NCBI RefSeq assembly: GCF_901709675.1
Contig: NC_051100.1
Coordinates: forward strand, 6,324,001 to 6,388,000
DNA: 64,000 nucleotides
Reading direction: 5' to 3'
Source: Syngnathus acus
Lineage: Eukaryota; Chordata; Actinopteri; Syngnathiformes; Syngnathidae
Positions within the stretch are counted from its first letter, which is position 1, and each line of letters starts with the position of its first letter. Under the pieces are notes generated by a model. That model was not told the origin of the DNA and did not search any database. It saw only the letters and a program-made list of their open reading frames with translations. Below, one piece after another: positions 45,509 through 60,300 of this stretch. The translations under genes and the position numbers were made by a program.

Positions 45509-48500
45509 TTTTTTTTTCGACAGCAGTTCATCAAATGCCACTTAAAATAGTTTAGTTGGTGACAGTTACACCTTGTAAATAATCTCAAAATGACCTTGGG
45601 GAGAAAATCAATTGAGCAGAACTCCAGACAGATAATCTATTGTTCTCATTGTAGCATCAGAAAATAAAACCATTAAAAGGTATCTTCTGGCAAATTGGTA
45701 AAATAGATTTCAGAGAAGGAGGAGACTCTCCAGAGAGTAATGAACAAGGCAGAGGTCATGGAAAAACTATCTTTTCAGCTCCAAAAACAGCCCCAACAAA
45801 AGTGGGCAGCTTGTCAGAGAGAGAACAGTTTGGAAGCCGAAACAAAAATGAGATGAAGAACATTGGGACTGCTTGTTCCTGGCATCACAGAAACTAAAAC
45901 TGGTTTTGTTTGAACTGCTCCAAGCCATCTGCCTCAATGGCAAGCCGATCGCAACGAACTTGGTGGAGCAGGTTTGTGTCTCGTCAAAACACATATTTAC
46001 TGCACCTAAATATATCGGATTTTAATACCTCACCATACCCCAAGTACATACAAAATGCATTTTGAAATGATGACTGTATTTATTAAACGGAAAAAAAAGC
46101 CAAACTGCCCGGGAGGAATCCCCCCCCCCCCCCCCCCCCCCTTCCCATAAGACTTGTGGTTTGGGACTTGGTCTGACCTAGATCCCTTTTAGGTTTGTGG
46201 TTCAGATCCGTTGCCATTCCTCCCTTATCAGAATTGACCGTTCTATGTATCTATCTCCATCTCATCAGGTGAAACTGGAAATAAATATATATTTCCTCAC
46301 CCATCACTGAGTCAGACAGATACGTATCTAAACCAAAGTTATTGATCATCCTTTCATGTGCTGCACAAGCAGCGGCGTAAGTTCCTGTCTTTGGACCTTG
46401 CGTACATGTCTGTATGCCTCCACAATTGATGCACGGATTTCAAAGCTTCTTCCCTCCCTTCTTCCTTACACCCACACCTTTGCATAGCCTCACACAGAGG
46501 CTGGAGAAACCAGTCCGAGGCAATCCATAGTGAATTGGGAAAGGGATAAGAACGGAAAGTTGAGGATGCAAATGTTGGCAAACATCAAATGGCTAAAGTT
46601 AGCTAAACCTTGATAATGGGAAGGGCAGACGAATGCCAACCAACTTCACGAGCCGTGCATAGCAACAAAGCCAGCTCGTGTTTGTGCCACTGATTCATTT
46701 TTCTCTCTGAATCTCTTCCACTGCCTCCTCTCTGTTCAGAGGTCTTACTGAACTGAACAGAATATATTTCCCGGGTTGCTAGGCAATCCCGTAAAATGGC
46801 AAGAAGTGTTATAAATAATGTATTCGCATGATCCAATCAGCTGACAACCACCCCCAAGCACAGGGAGAGGAGAAGAGAGAGAGATGGGAGCATTTGATAA
46901 TTGGGGAAAAAAAATGAATTCAATGAGCACCTCGTCCTTGAGATTTTGCATGCATGTGTATGAATATGCTTGGGTAACAGAGGAGGCAAACTCGCATGTG
47001 TGGCTGACTCAGAGCAGGTGTGACTATGCGCACGAGGGAATGAAATGTGGAGAATGTTGGGAGTGGGTCAGATTCATTACATACCAGCGCAACTTGGAGG
47101 GCTGGGCTGGCCCTGTGGTAGGATCAGCTATACTACTTGTACTAGCACCTGCCCAAATGCACACATGTCAACTACTTGCTGACACTAATGTCTGACAACT
47201 GAAACTTAATAACTAAGAATAAACTGAAAATATGCTTCAGTCCTATAAAGTCACTATAATTGAAAATTAAATAAAAATCCAATTTTGGCATAACATTATA
47301 ATTTGATGTCCATCCATTCTCAACACCACTTATCTTATATTTTATCTACTTTTTCTATTTGAGAAGAAATCGGAAGACATCTGCATAACCGGTACCCTGG
47401 ACAGCTCATCTCTCCCGCCCCTCCCGTTCCATCAGCAGCATTTACCCTGATTGGCCGCACATCCGGCTCATTTCCACACCTGCTCCCATTTCGTTAGCCG
47501 CCCTATATAAACCTCACACACCCGGCCCTCTGTTTCACTTCCTTCTGTTGTCTTGCCACATTGCTATCCGTCATGCTACCCGTCTGTTTCTCCACGTTGC
47601 TATCCTACTCCGTTTCACATGATATTTGCTCTTTGCTTGCAATCACGTGTATTGCTCTCAGACTTTATTGGACAGAAACCAAACCTCATATGACTGATTC
47701 TGTTTAATTAAGATGAAAAGGTAAACAAAAACAAAAACCCCCACGGCCCACTACCCTCAAATAATGTTAGCCTCATTGTACAAGCTCCAGTCACAATATA
47801 TCTCGTTTTCTTTCTCCTCTGAATAACCCCGAAGTGTAAAAATCTGGAGGATATTCAAGGAAAGTACAGAACAGAATGTACTTTTGTAGAATAATAACTC
47901 AAGAACATAAAGGAAGAATAATCAGAATTGCCTTCAAGGCAGCAGCAGAATAAATGGGCCACTGGCACATAAAGTGTCAGCGGTGCATACAGTATAAAAA
48001 TACATGCAGGGATCTTGAGCCACCGAGAAAACCTGCCACTGTGGGTTGCGTTCTCGTAGGCTGATTCAAGCCAGAAATATGGGAAGGTCTCCAAGTGAGA
48101 TGTCCCACACGCTGTCCCACTTAGCAGCCAAAAAGCAAGGAAGCATCTATTTAGCACATTGCACTGCTCCCTCCATTCGTATGTCTCGGATCTAATCCAA
48201 AATATGAAGAAGGGACACATTGTAGTAGTTTCCTTTTGGTTTTACGAGTGCCCACGACAACATGAGACTAAATCCACATCCACACACACAGAGCACATCT
48301 GCGCTGTGAGACTTACAGAAAGGGACACTGCCAGCTGGCTTTGTTTCAACATTTCACCTCTAGGGATTGGCTTTAGCACAGGCCAAAAAAGGAAGCGACG
48401 TGACTACACAACTGCGCTATGGCGTACACACGCACTAAAGTGTGCAATCACAGCAAACACACTAGCCTTATGTGGTCACAAGATATCCAGTGCTGTATCA

Positions 48501-51305
48501 GCTAACACATCTACGGTAAGTACGGAGACGACTGGCATTTGAGTGTGTGGGTGAATGTGTCGAGTGGGCACAAGTCGTTGGATTGCACCAAACATCCCTT
48601 GCCGGTCTATAAGGCAGGAAATAGAGAGTTCAAAGGTCATAGGGGCAGTGGTTAATCATGGAGACCGATGGTGAGTGGGCGGGAAAGGATCTTTATAGAG
48701 CGGAAGTGTGTTTGGATGAGAGAGCGAGGGAAAGGGGCTTGCTTAAATGATCAGGAAGAAGTCTTATCTTTGAAAACTATTTTTTGTCATGAATTGCAGA
48801 GTTTTTTACATTACATTGAGTCATTGAAGTCTTCGGCTGTTGCTCACCAGGTGCACAAGTACGCACTCCCCAGTAGGGTGGATGGCCAAGGCTTCGTCGT
48901 AGAGATTTTTAGCTTCCTCCAGTTGACCCCGGAGCTCAGCGAGGTGTCCCCTCTGCAGCAAGACCGAGTGTGAGTTGGGGAAGAGCGAGCTGGCTTCGGC
49001 TATGCAAAACTGGGCCTCTTTCAGTCGGCCGTCCTCAATGAACAGTTCCCCTGCACACGCGGACAGACGGACGTATTAAAGTTGCGTTAGTGCATGTTCG
49101 AACCTTATTGCAGCATGCTGAAATATAAACAGTGTGGAGTTAAATTACACATAACATTACATAAGCCACTCAAGTACATACACACTCACCAGTGTTATGG
49201 AACTGTTGCCTAAATAAGGCCATCGCAGATGTTTCCCAAACCCCCTGACAGTAACCTTTGTGCAAGTATAGTCAAATAAAAATGAAATACTTTATAGATG
49301 TACTGAAAGGAATGTACGGGTAGTATATTTGAGATTGCGAGAGGAAGTGACAGTTGAGAACAGGAATTTCGGGAAGGGTATAGCCGACTCAGTTCCATTA
49401 CACGTAGTAAACACAATGAGAGACTTCAGTGAAATGATGTCTTGTTTCTCAGCATATGAATAACAGGAGTAAAAGGTTGGTCACAACAAATAACTACCAG
49501 TCACAGGGGACACCACCCGACATAATTCCTTCCACCCCACCCACTTCAACCCTCCAGGGTACTGCAAAACGCACTGGTTGTAAAATTGCCCTTTTGGATT
49601 TTCCCCTCCGCTATAACTGTTTTGTCTTTGTTAATAATAAACTACCTTTCTCAAACATTAAAAAAACACTTACATGGTATACATCACTTGCTCAGTTTAT
49701 GAAGAATAGTCAGTTGTTCATTTTCTTTCTATGTCCTACTTACTGATTTGTTTTTTTAGTATCTAACTTATTTACCGTGACCTGTTATACCTGTTTATGG
49801 GCCTCACTTGTTCTTTGTCGTTAGGGTAAGTCACCTGCAGTCATTCACACTGGGAACAACTGTCTGTCAAGACTTTGTATCCTCAATAAATCCTCTGGAT
49901 TAGTGCTTTAACTGCTCTATTTCCTCCAACAAGTGATCCATATGATCTACCCAATTGTGAAACAGATGTGTCCCAAACTGCTTTCTCTTCACATTCCCAA
50001 TTGGCAAACAATCAAAACAGTCAGTATTATTATGATTCTCTTTTTAATGACGTGTGTAGCTGTTTTACCAGCTTGCAGCCAAATACGTTCTAGAGTAGTC
50101 CAGATGTACGTGGGCCCTTGGCGATGCATGGAGCTTATATCTGACACTTCGGAGAGCGCCGCTTCAAGACGAGACGCAGCAACTGACGATGGACTCGTTG
50201 AACCTACATGAATAAAACACAATCATTACCGTTTCATATTCAAGTCTGATGTTAAACCCTATGTTTACTTGATTATTTATGTAATAATCACCCACAACAA
50301 TATATTGTTTAAAAGTCAAGCCAAATCACACATTTTTGTCACATCGATATAGTAATTGTAGTAGTGTTGCAGACGCTGGGCTTCCCCGCTTTTAGATCTC
50401 CCGCTGTGGATGATTTGAATCATCCACAGCGGGAGATTCAAATGGCTGAGTGAAGGTGGCTGCCGTACAGAGCCTGCGCTTCAACATGTGTGCGAAACAG
50501 CGGCAGAAGGCGAAATGATTCTTAAAGGCAGACCAGTGTCTTGGAAGTCAGGCAGAGTGAGGTAGATGGATGTTTTCCTGACTCCAGAACTGGCATCCAT
50601 CCTCTCCATCACCGGTATACTGCTACTGTCATCCGTCTCACTGGAAAATACACGCAATTGTAAATGGCACGACGAACCTTTCGCAATGGCCACGGTATAT
50701 TCCAACGGGCATCCTCTGTTTACAGCACGAAATAAAACCAGGCGAGGGCCACTCCTATTTGTTTTATACTAATGATATATTCGAGGATTGATTTACTCAC
50801 GTTGAGCGGCTGACATCGTATTGACTTTGCCAGATTTGCAGCATTTCTTGGCAGGTCTGTAAAGCCGCAGATGGGCCATACAGGACTTCTTCAAGCTTAG
50901 CCTTTGTGAACAGCAAACTAGAGCAAAAACACATGAATCATATCACATACTGTATATTCAATAGACTATCAATTATAGGGAACATTATCCAGTCGTCAGC
51001 CAATCACAGGGCATATAGAGACAAAGAGGTACAACTCAAAAGCATTTACGTAGCTTCATCCAGGTAGGCTGAAATCAATCTGGGAACCACAGAACCGTGA
51101 GGCAGACATATTAACCACTAGATGATTATGCTGTCTATGGGGATTTGTATAGATTCATTTCTTTAATCCAATTAATTGTGTTTTCTTTAATTATTCATAT
51201 TTGTCCCCTTGGACTATACAGCAGAATCACTGTAAGTGAATACAGGAAACCCGGATAAGTGCATCCAAGCACCAGCCGCGGTTATTTTACATTAGTCAGA
51301 CCTAC

Positions 51306-51359
<54 letters not shown>

Positions 51360-54300
51360 CGTGCGCGAGGTATGTTGAAAGGCTGATGAGAGGTCATAGC
51401 GTTTCGACTCAGCCCTTTTAGTTGAAGACAACTGGTTAAGTGATGTGGGAGTGTCAGATATAATGCCAAGTGTGCATGTGTGTGCGTGCCTGGGGGGGGG
51501 GGGGGGTCCTCAGCAAAACCAGTCTGTCATGGGCATCAATTAGGAGCGAAGACAGACAGTAAGCACTAGAGTCAACAAAACCGTCAATGAGGTGATCTCG
51601 GTCTAAATTATTTTCACATGTAAATGCAAATTGATCTCATCATCCAAGGCCAACTTTTACATTCTTCAGCTTTCAGGCCAGAGTTTTCATTCACAACGCC
51701 ATTAAAAGGTGAATTTCAAGATTACGCATCCAATTATAAGTCTTGTCATTTTCACCCTCCCGGGGATGCACATAGTCTAGATGAGTGGATGAGTGAGCAG
51801 AGTCGCTCTGTGCTTAGTGGTGGCCAGTTTTGAGCAAAGAGTGCCAGCATCAACTGCATTTAAAAATAGCTAGCTTGAAATGTTCCCTTGAAAAAGTGCT
51901 CCATCTACAGTATTACTCATTCTGCACCCCCACAGATCACTTTATTTTCCCTCCACCGTGAGCAGGTGGACACATATGTACAAAACACACAACGATTACT
52001 TTAATAAGTCCATGTGCATGCCACTCCAGACACATATAGTTACAGTTAGAGCTCTTATGAACACTCTCAGACCACCTGCATAACACACACACACACACTG
52101 ACGTCTCAGTTTAACGCACAAGCCAATCCAACAGTAAACAGTCAAACTCGGAGAAAATTAATTATTTAAAAATAATGTCCTGAGTAAAAGACATCAATGA
52201 AACAAGGCCAAAGAAGCGAGGGTGGAGAGAAACTCAGAGGCTGGTGGAAGAGGATGCGAACGAAATGGAGGAAGAAGAAATTTGATATGCTACAGCAAGC
52301 TGACACTTTGCTGCGGTGCAGAGAGGCAGTAGCTAACAGGGATCATACACATGCATGCACACACACAAAAATACAGTGACACACATCATCATCCATGTGC
52401 AAGACTAAGATCCTAGACACAAGTGGTACATCACCCCCTTTCACACCCACACACAAGCATTTTCCTTTCATCAGCACAGACGACTGTGGTGCAATAGCTC
52501 ACAATGCTCTGCCGCCTTGGATGTGCGACACTCACTCAACACAAAAATGATATTCAAAGAGCTTGTTACAGAGAATAGCACTCCACCGAGGGCTAGCACA
52601 ATAGCAACTTCCAACTGATTAAAATACAAGATGATGAATGTCTTCTTAGCTCACATGTGCCTAGTTCTTGTCTACCACATCATGTGTTATAGATTTGAGA
52701 GGAGCTCTCACTGACACACCAATCCGACCTAAAGAATTTGTATATAAAATATATCAATTTTCTTTAAGTTTTCTCTAGCACTTTTATTTTCAGAATCAAA
52801 TTTCTTGATATAAGCCCGTACCATAAAATGACAACTGATGGATACTGCATGCTCTGTCTAACCCATACGACCTCGTTACCGCGGTGATGGGGATTCTTGA
52901 CTCAAAGAGCCAAGGTGATTGGCTGGGTCCGGAAAAGAGCACTTGTATGGGTCAAAGTAGTCAAGTGTCTCTGAGGAGGAGTTGTGTGTGTGTGTTGTTG
53001 CATTTATTTTGTTGTGCTAGCGCATTTTCCTTCTCTTCTCATTCTTCCTGAGGTAGTGATGTACACCATCTGTTGGTATCGGGACTATGATAGTCAACAC
53101 TGACCCCTAACGGCTGCATTGAGAAATGCATTTACAGGAGTGCAAAACACTAAGTTCACATTTCAGTGATGATGCAATAATCTTTCATAATATCATTTGT
53201 GTGAAGCCACTGACCTGAACTCTTGTACTTTCAAATACCATCTAGCTTTCTCTGCGTGTTACGATGATTCAAGTTGTTTTATTTGTGTGCTGATTTAATA
53301 TCATTTGATATAATCAATCAAATTAATGAGAGAAAAATAAACTCGTGCAAGTGTCAAAAATAGTTACCATGTTGGGAGTATGTGAGCAGGCTCGGCTCAA
53401 CTCTACAGTGTTAAAAGGCTAAGGGGTGAATGAGGGGAAATAGGTACCGCAATGCAGGCCTTCACTCTGGCGCTTCTAAATAAGGCATTGCGAGTGTGCG
53501 TGTGCATGTGTGTGTGTGCGCGCCTGGCCTCCAACGCAGTGGAGCTGAGACACCCTATCCCTGCAAGATGACAAGTGTTGGTGCTGTGTGGCTTCTTAAG
53601 GCTCTCTCTCTCGCTCTCTCTTCCCCCCCCCCCATCTCCCTCTGAAAGATTAAGAAACTACGCAGTTGGAAAAGTGTATTTTCTCTTCTCGTGCTTTATT
53701 ACCCCAATCCGCATTTTTTGTTGCATGTGTGAGTGGGACGACGTTGTGGATTTACTTGAAGTTGTCAGGGTGTTGGCTGAGGGCCAGCGCCAAGGTGTCC
53801 AGGGCATAGCGGTGGTGCTTCTGAGCACTGAGGAGAAGGCTCAGCAAGTGTAGGGAGTGCAAGTCATCCCCTTGGAGAGATAAAGCCCCTTGCAAGGTCT
53901 CCATGGCTGCAGATACCTGCCGATGCAGATTCATTATGAAGTCACTTTGGTCGCCTTTCCACAGTTGCAAAGAGTAAGTTGTGAATGTCACATCAAAGTT
54001 TTGCACAATTTGGGTCATTTGGCGCTATGCATGTAGATGAACGAGGAATATCACGCAGTAATCAGGCGAACACTAGAGGACATCCAGTGTATTCTTTTTT
54101 AACATGCAATCATATTATTTTAGAACATTTTGGAAAGAGAAATAATGTATTTGTTTGCGTTCACCTGCCGTACAAGAGCCAACTGCAGAGCCAAGCACAT
54201 GGCAATGTGAGCATCCTGCGGGTCTAATGAATGAGCTCTGTGAAGACACACAAATTGAATAAAATTGTGCCAAAAATGATTTGACTAAAGCATATGTCGA

Positions 54301-57300
54301 TTGCTAGACTTGTGGTGCACTTTTGCAGAGTTAAATTCAGATATCTAACATAGGTTGTTCAAGATATTCGAAGATTATTTTGTAACATTTCATGCCTAAA
54401 ACTGATTTTACAAATATCTGACTGGATTGGAATAACAACTTACTTTCTCAGAATTCCGAGTGCTTTTTTGTTGTATTCGTTTCGATCTTCTTTCAAAGAA
54501 GCTACAAAAAAAAAAGGACAGAATAAGCCAAAAAAAACATGTTTTTTTCTTTAATTCTAACAGTTCTCATGTGGTCTTTTTGCTTTGTGCTAAATAGCCC
54601 GAGGATAAAAAATATAGCAGGATACTTTTCAAACAAAGTTGAGAAGAGATGGTTTTCAAAAGGCTGTCTTGTCTCACGCAACTGCTGAGCCGACCCTCTT
54701 CTGCGAGGTGTGCCAATTTGAGTATGGATTCGGGTTACCATGACGACCAGGGGTGGAGCCTTGGCTACTTGAAATGAAGTGCCAAACAAAGTCGTAATCG
54801 GAGAAGATTTCAAAATGCATTCTTACCATCAGAAGCCTGCAGACTGTAGGAGAGTCCCAAAGCCAGGTAGGCCCGAGGAAGAGATTCCCCAGCTCCCTCT
54901 CCCATCGACACCACGCTTTGGGACAGAACCTCCGCTTCTGACAACTGAAACACATAAACAACTCGTGATTTGTTCATGAAGCTTCAAATTTGTTTCGCGA
55001 ATCAGTTGTATTTTTGTGTCCTCTAGATGTCACTGTTGGTTTAAATAAAGAGGTTTAAATCCAAGGCTAATTTATTTACACAGCCCTTAATCGCAGAAAC
55101 TTCTCGTCACTGTGCTTTCAGGCCAATGTTGAGTAGAGGGGTCAAATGAATACAATTGGTTTATGAAGCTAATATGAAGCTTCATTTTCCCATCACTATC
55201 AACATCTGCAGATGTAACAAATGGCTGTACATAAAACATAAAAGACAGAGCTATAAATAATACTGCAATCATAAATAACAAAATAAAATGATCCCTTTAC
55301 AATGTCAATTAGCATACAGTAGTTTTCATCCCTCAGCTCTCATCTGCTTCTTTCTTCAGTTCAGTCTAAATATTGTATTTGTGAGTTGAGAGCCTACATG
55401 GAACTGTATAATAAACTAAAAAGATTGATTTTCTTATGTCTTTATTTTGAACATATTTAAAACATAGAAGGAGGAAATAAATACAATAAATAACACTTTA
55501 AAGTGCCATATTTAAGTCACCAAAAATATAAACAGTAAGCAAAAGTGCTTTTCAGGAATTTAGAAATGCAGCGGTGACGTGACGACACAGGATTGGCACG
55601 GGTACATCAGATTAGAAGTGCAATGATTGTGATGCTCTCCAACAAGCAACAGCAAACGAAAAAAAAGTTGTGCATTTTTTCCGATGGCTGATAATGGTGG
55701 CCCATTTATGTAATGCCCCACTGTGCGCCGGCCACAGTGGCCCATTGTGATTAAGAGCGTAAGCGCCTTACTGTCTCTGGCCGGCCTAGCGTGAGCTCCA
55801 GCCACTGACAGATGTGCTCGCCACAGTCAACCCTGTAAAGTCTTCTTTTCTAATCTGGCCCCTTTTCTCTCAGTAACCTTCTGCTTCACCCTTGCTAGCT
55901 CTCTTTTTATGCCACAAATGTTTGTCTTTTTAATTTTAATGTGGATTTCGATGAGTTGGTTCTGCTGGTTGTATTCACCCAGTGCAGCTGCCCGATGCAG
56001 ACTTTAGCAGCCAACAGGGGAAGCAACGGGTCATCTGGCCTCATCCTGGCACATTCTTTGAACACAGACACAGCGCCGACTGCCTGCAACATAAATGGAA
56101 CAAACTGTGATTTGTGTGCTGTACATTTAGTAGTCGTCAATTATGCAGACGCCGAAGACATGCATTGCTGTTTTTTTTTTTACCACTGGCTTAACCCTCA
56201 GAGACTGCAATCAGAATAAACGTTCAGCACGATTTTGCTTGTTGTCTGAGGCGGAATAGTGACTGTTAGACAGGTCATGGCGTTTAAAGATGAAATAAAC
56301 TCACCTTCCCAGACGCCATGAGGGACAGGCCAAGCTGGCGCCAGAGATGGAACTCGTTGAAAGAAAACTTCATTGCTCGTTCCAGACACTGCCAGAAGTT
56401 TGAAAATCAACTTTTGAATGTGGAAATACAGTATTATCAACATTATCAATTCATTTACTCTGCCTCTCATTTCTTCTCTACAACGCTTTGGCACTTTTTT
56501 TTTTTCTTGAAATGACTGTCAACACCCCCTACCCACTCTACATCTTTTAGTCCATAATAATGTGAGTGATGTGTGTACGAATGAGAGGAGGAGTGCGTTG
56601 GAATGAAATGCCAATCAGTCAGATGCTGTCATTCAGCAAGAGAGCAAAAAGTCTTCATGGCTTTGTCGTTGTACGCCGCTGAGGTAATGACATCTTATAT
56701 TCGGCAAGGGCCTTTTTCACCTTGGCTGCTATAGGAAAAAAAAAATTGTGCTGTGGTGCTGCTTACAAAGGCTAGCAAATGGAAACTCTTTCATCTTTCA
56801 TCATAAAGACCGATAAGGCCACTCATCTGCACTATAGTGGACATGTGCAGTGTGTGTGTCCGCAGACCTCAGACAACATGGTGTACTGGCCCCTCCTAAC
56901 CATGCCGACAGTGAGCAGGTCGTAGACAGAGACCGAATCCTGCAGGGTGGCCTGGCGAGCCTCGACTTGATCTGGCAGGCGGCTGATGACCGCGTCACCA
57001 CTGGCCTTGATTAAAAAACATAAAACAAGGATTTGAAGTGAAGAAGAGAAGATAATGACTGAGAAAGGTGTCCTTGTGTTCCAAATGGCAACGCATTGTG
57101 TATACGTGTTCTTGTGTGTGTGTGTGTGTGTGTGTGTGTCTCACCATGGACTCTGTAATGAGAAGCAGCAGGACAGCCTCTTCAACCACGTCCTGGGGGC
57201 AGAAGCAACTGCAGTGACAATAGAACAAGATTAGTCTTCTTGCCGACTTCCGCGCAAAGGCACAGATATCATTTACTTCAAGCCTTTGGAGTTTACCAAG

Positions 57301-60300
57301 TGTCCGGTTTCGGACTCACCTGGTGTGTAATCCTACACGGACCTCCCTAGGAGTTTCATACATGACATGTTCTCAGTATTATCTCCACACAAGGCTTACT
57401 ACTTCCATTCCCAATAAGTGTATGTGACAACACAGGAGCCACAATCAATACGCAGCTCCGCCTGCTAAATTTGGTCACTTCTTCTCTGCTGTGGATTTAT
57501 TTTTTTGCCATGACCCTACCAGGTGTATCATCTAAACTATGTCAAAAAAGGGTCTGTTGAAAAAAATGCCATCATGGTGGCCTACTGTAAAAAATCTTGG
57601 GCGTCAGTAATGAACAAATCAGCACAATGAGGTCGTGAAAAAGCAAAGCGAGAGGGTCGGAACCTGTCAGTGGAGTAACGTTGCGGTGGTTTGATGGTGG
57701 GGTAGAGTGCATCTTTGGATGTGGCTGCTCCCTCTCTCCGGAGCCAGGCCGAGGGTGGGGGGCCTAGGGGGGGCCAGTAACTGTCTTCACTCACTGAGCT
57801 CAGCAGCACCTCTGCCAGCTTCCTTGCTGCAGTCTGTAAAAGTACCAAAGTAGAATTTTTACTTAGTATTTTGAAATATTTTGAACTGTTTGATTAAAGC
57901 TCTTGAGTACTTTGTGAATTATTCATACAGATATGTTATTTTTGTGTGGCAACGTTTTAATTTGAATCCACGCTTAACATGGTTTGTATTGTGAGGAAGC
58001 TGACCTTCCTGAAACTTTGAGACCCCCGTGACTCGACCACCCTGATCACACGACGTAGTTGGTGAGCACCTTGTGCTAAATGACTAACACAAACACACAA
58101 AGTGTATTTCAATGATTTTGAAACTGGAGATCAACCAAACAAAAACACACCAAGGAGAAGCAGATGAGAAAAGATGCACAAAAATATGCTCGCTTAAGAT
58201 TATTGGATAGCTCATATTAATGCTTTAAGAGTTATACTGTAATCATACAAAAATGGTTAACACAGGGAAAAAACCACGTACTCTACCGATAGTAAGGGCA
58301 ATCCTTTTAGAATCCAAAATGCAATACTGACACCTACTGGTAAAACATTTGACCGCATCTTAATTAAAAGAAAATCCTCTCCAACAATTTTTCCCATCTT
58401 AACTTCCCAAATTTCTCAACAGACACTGAGCCGTGTTTCTGTGGGTGTGTGTGTGTGCACATACACTCACCCTCTCTGCAGCAAACAAAGGTACGCACTT
58501 TGTAGGGCTGCCTGGAGGAAAAAACTCAGGTCCAAGTCCACGGTTGGAGAACACAGAGTGACTTTGGCTGTCTTAGGGTGGGGCGTTGTAACTGTCTGAA
58601 AATAAATGTTAAGTTCAAGCAAATTTAGCGTTCATTTACTACGGTGGGGCCTTGAGATACAAGTGAGTATGGCTCACGTGCCACATAAAAAATAAAATAA
58701 AACTTGAAAAAAAATTCCAAATACAAAATAAAAAAAAGATAGACATATTTTAGTCTAAATTGGTCAATTATTATTGACATAATTATAAAAAATACAGTTA
58801 TAAAACCAGAATGACTTTAAAATATGTATATTTTCCATTTTGGGTGTATTTCTTTTTCTTTTTTTCCTAAGCTGACACGTGTCTGTTTCAAGTGAATTGC
58901 TTGAGCATGAAAGGTTGCCCACACACCCTCACACACACATTTGTGTAGTTTCATTTAAAACTGGACCGCTTGAACCACAAACTGGATCAGAAGAGACATA
59001 AATCTCCTCAGGGCCACCTTATCAAGCTCCTGAAGGTACGACAGAGCCGCATCACAGGCCTTGAGGTAACAGGAAAGACTCTCTTCCTCCCTCTCTAACA
59101 GACGGATACGAGACACTGAAGAAAGAGCCTGGTGGTCCAGAGACAGACCTGGAAGATACACATACACATGCCATGGTCAGGAATTCAATAAACAAAACAA
59201 CCTGTGTCGCTTGTTTATCATTCCTTCTATAGCTTTCAACTGTTGACTTCCGAGTTTGGAGACTAGAATATATTTGGGATCCGTGTGACCTGTTTTCATC
59301 TCTTATTTAGATTTTTTTTTTTTACCAGACTCAATTGTTTTAGCCTTGGCTAATTTTAACATATTTCGCAGGGTCACACAAATATAAAGTGAAAATGTAG
59401 TTGTAATAGGAGAGCAATCACACAGTTAGAGTTGCCAAATTGTTTGCTGATTTCAAACATAGGGGGTTATAGAAATAGTAGCCCAAAGCAACTTAGAAAT
59501 GAGAAGCCTCCCTGTGCTTCAGATATACCTGCCAAGCAGAAAAAAAAAAAAGACTTTAACCATCTCCAATATTTTGCAATAATAGACTTCACACTGACTT
59601 ATTATCATTTTTTTATGGGTAAACCATAAATGGTTTCATCCCCCTGTCAGAGCAAAAAGCCTGATATGGGTGGTATCTTCAGGCAAGACGCCAGGCTTCA
59701 TCAAATAAGCAGAGTGCTGCAAATAGACATCATCGCCAAAACATTCCGAGCACTTTTAATTCCCACAACAGCATGCAGGGCAGGGCAGCAAAATCTAGAG
59801 AAAGCGAAGATTTCTCAGGCAGCCTTTGACATCATTTATATTAGTCCGACCTAAAATAATTTGGAAGATTCTGCAAGAAACCAAGCTAGAATTCAAATCC
59901 GCTGGTGTCTGTGACATAATTATATTTCAGCAAGCAGGAAATCACATCCGCTCATCAGGAGAGATTCGGTGTAATGACATGATGATGATGATAATGATGA
60001 TAACAAGATTAAGCGGTGTCATATTATGTGGATTTGACTCTTGACCCTTTCCACAGATTGTATATGAAAATGACTATAAAACATTTAAGGATCTGAAATT
60101 TGAACTTGTGTCTGGACGATCCATATGTGCAGTACAGAAAAATATGTCCAGGGGCACTTTTGAACAGATTGACTTGATTTTAATCAAAACAAAAGTATTG
60201 GGTCTTTTCTTTTTTTTCCTTTTTAAAATTAAAAAAGATTCAGGGCTAAATTAAAGGCTTGAAGGTCTTTCTTCATATTGCTTTCACCAAATGAAAATAA

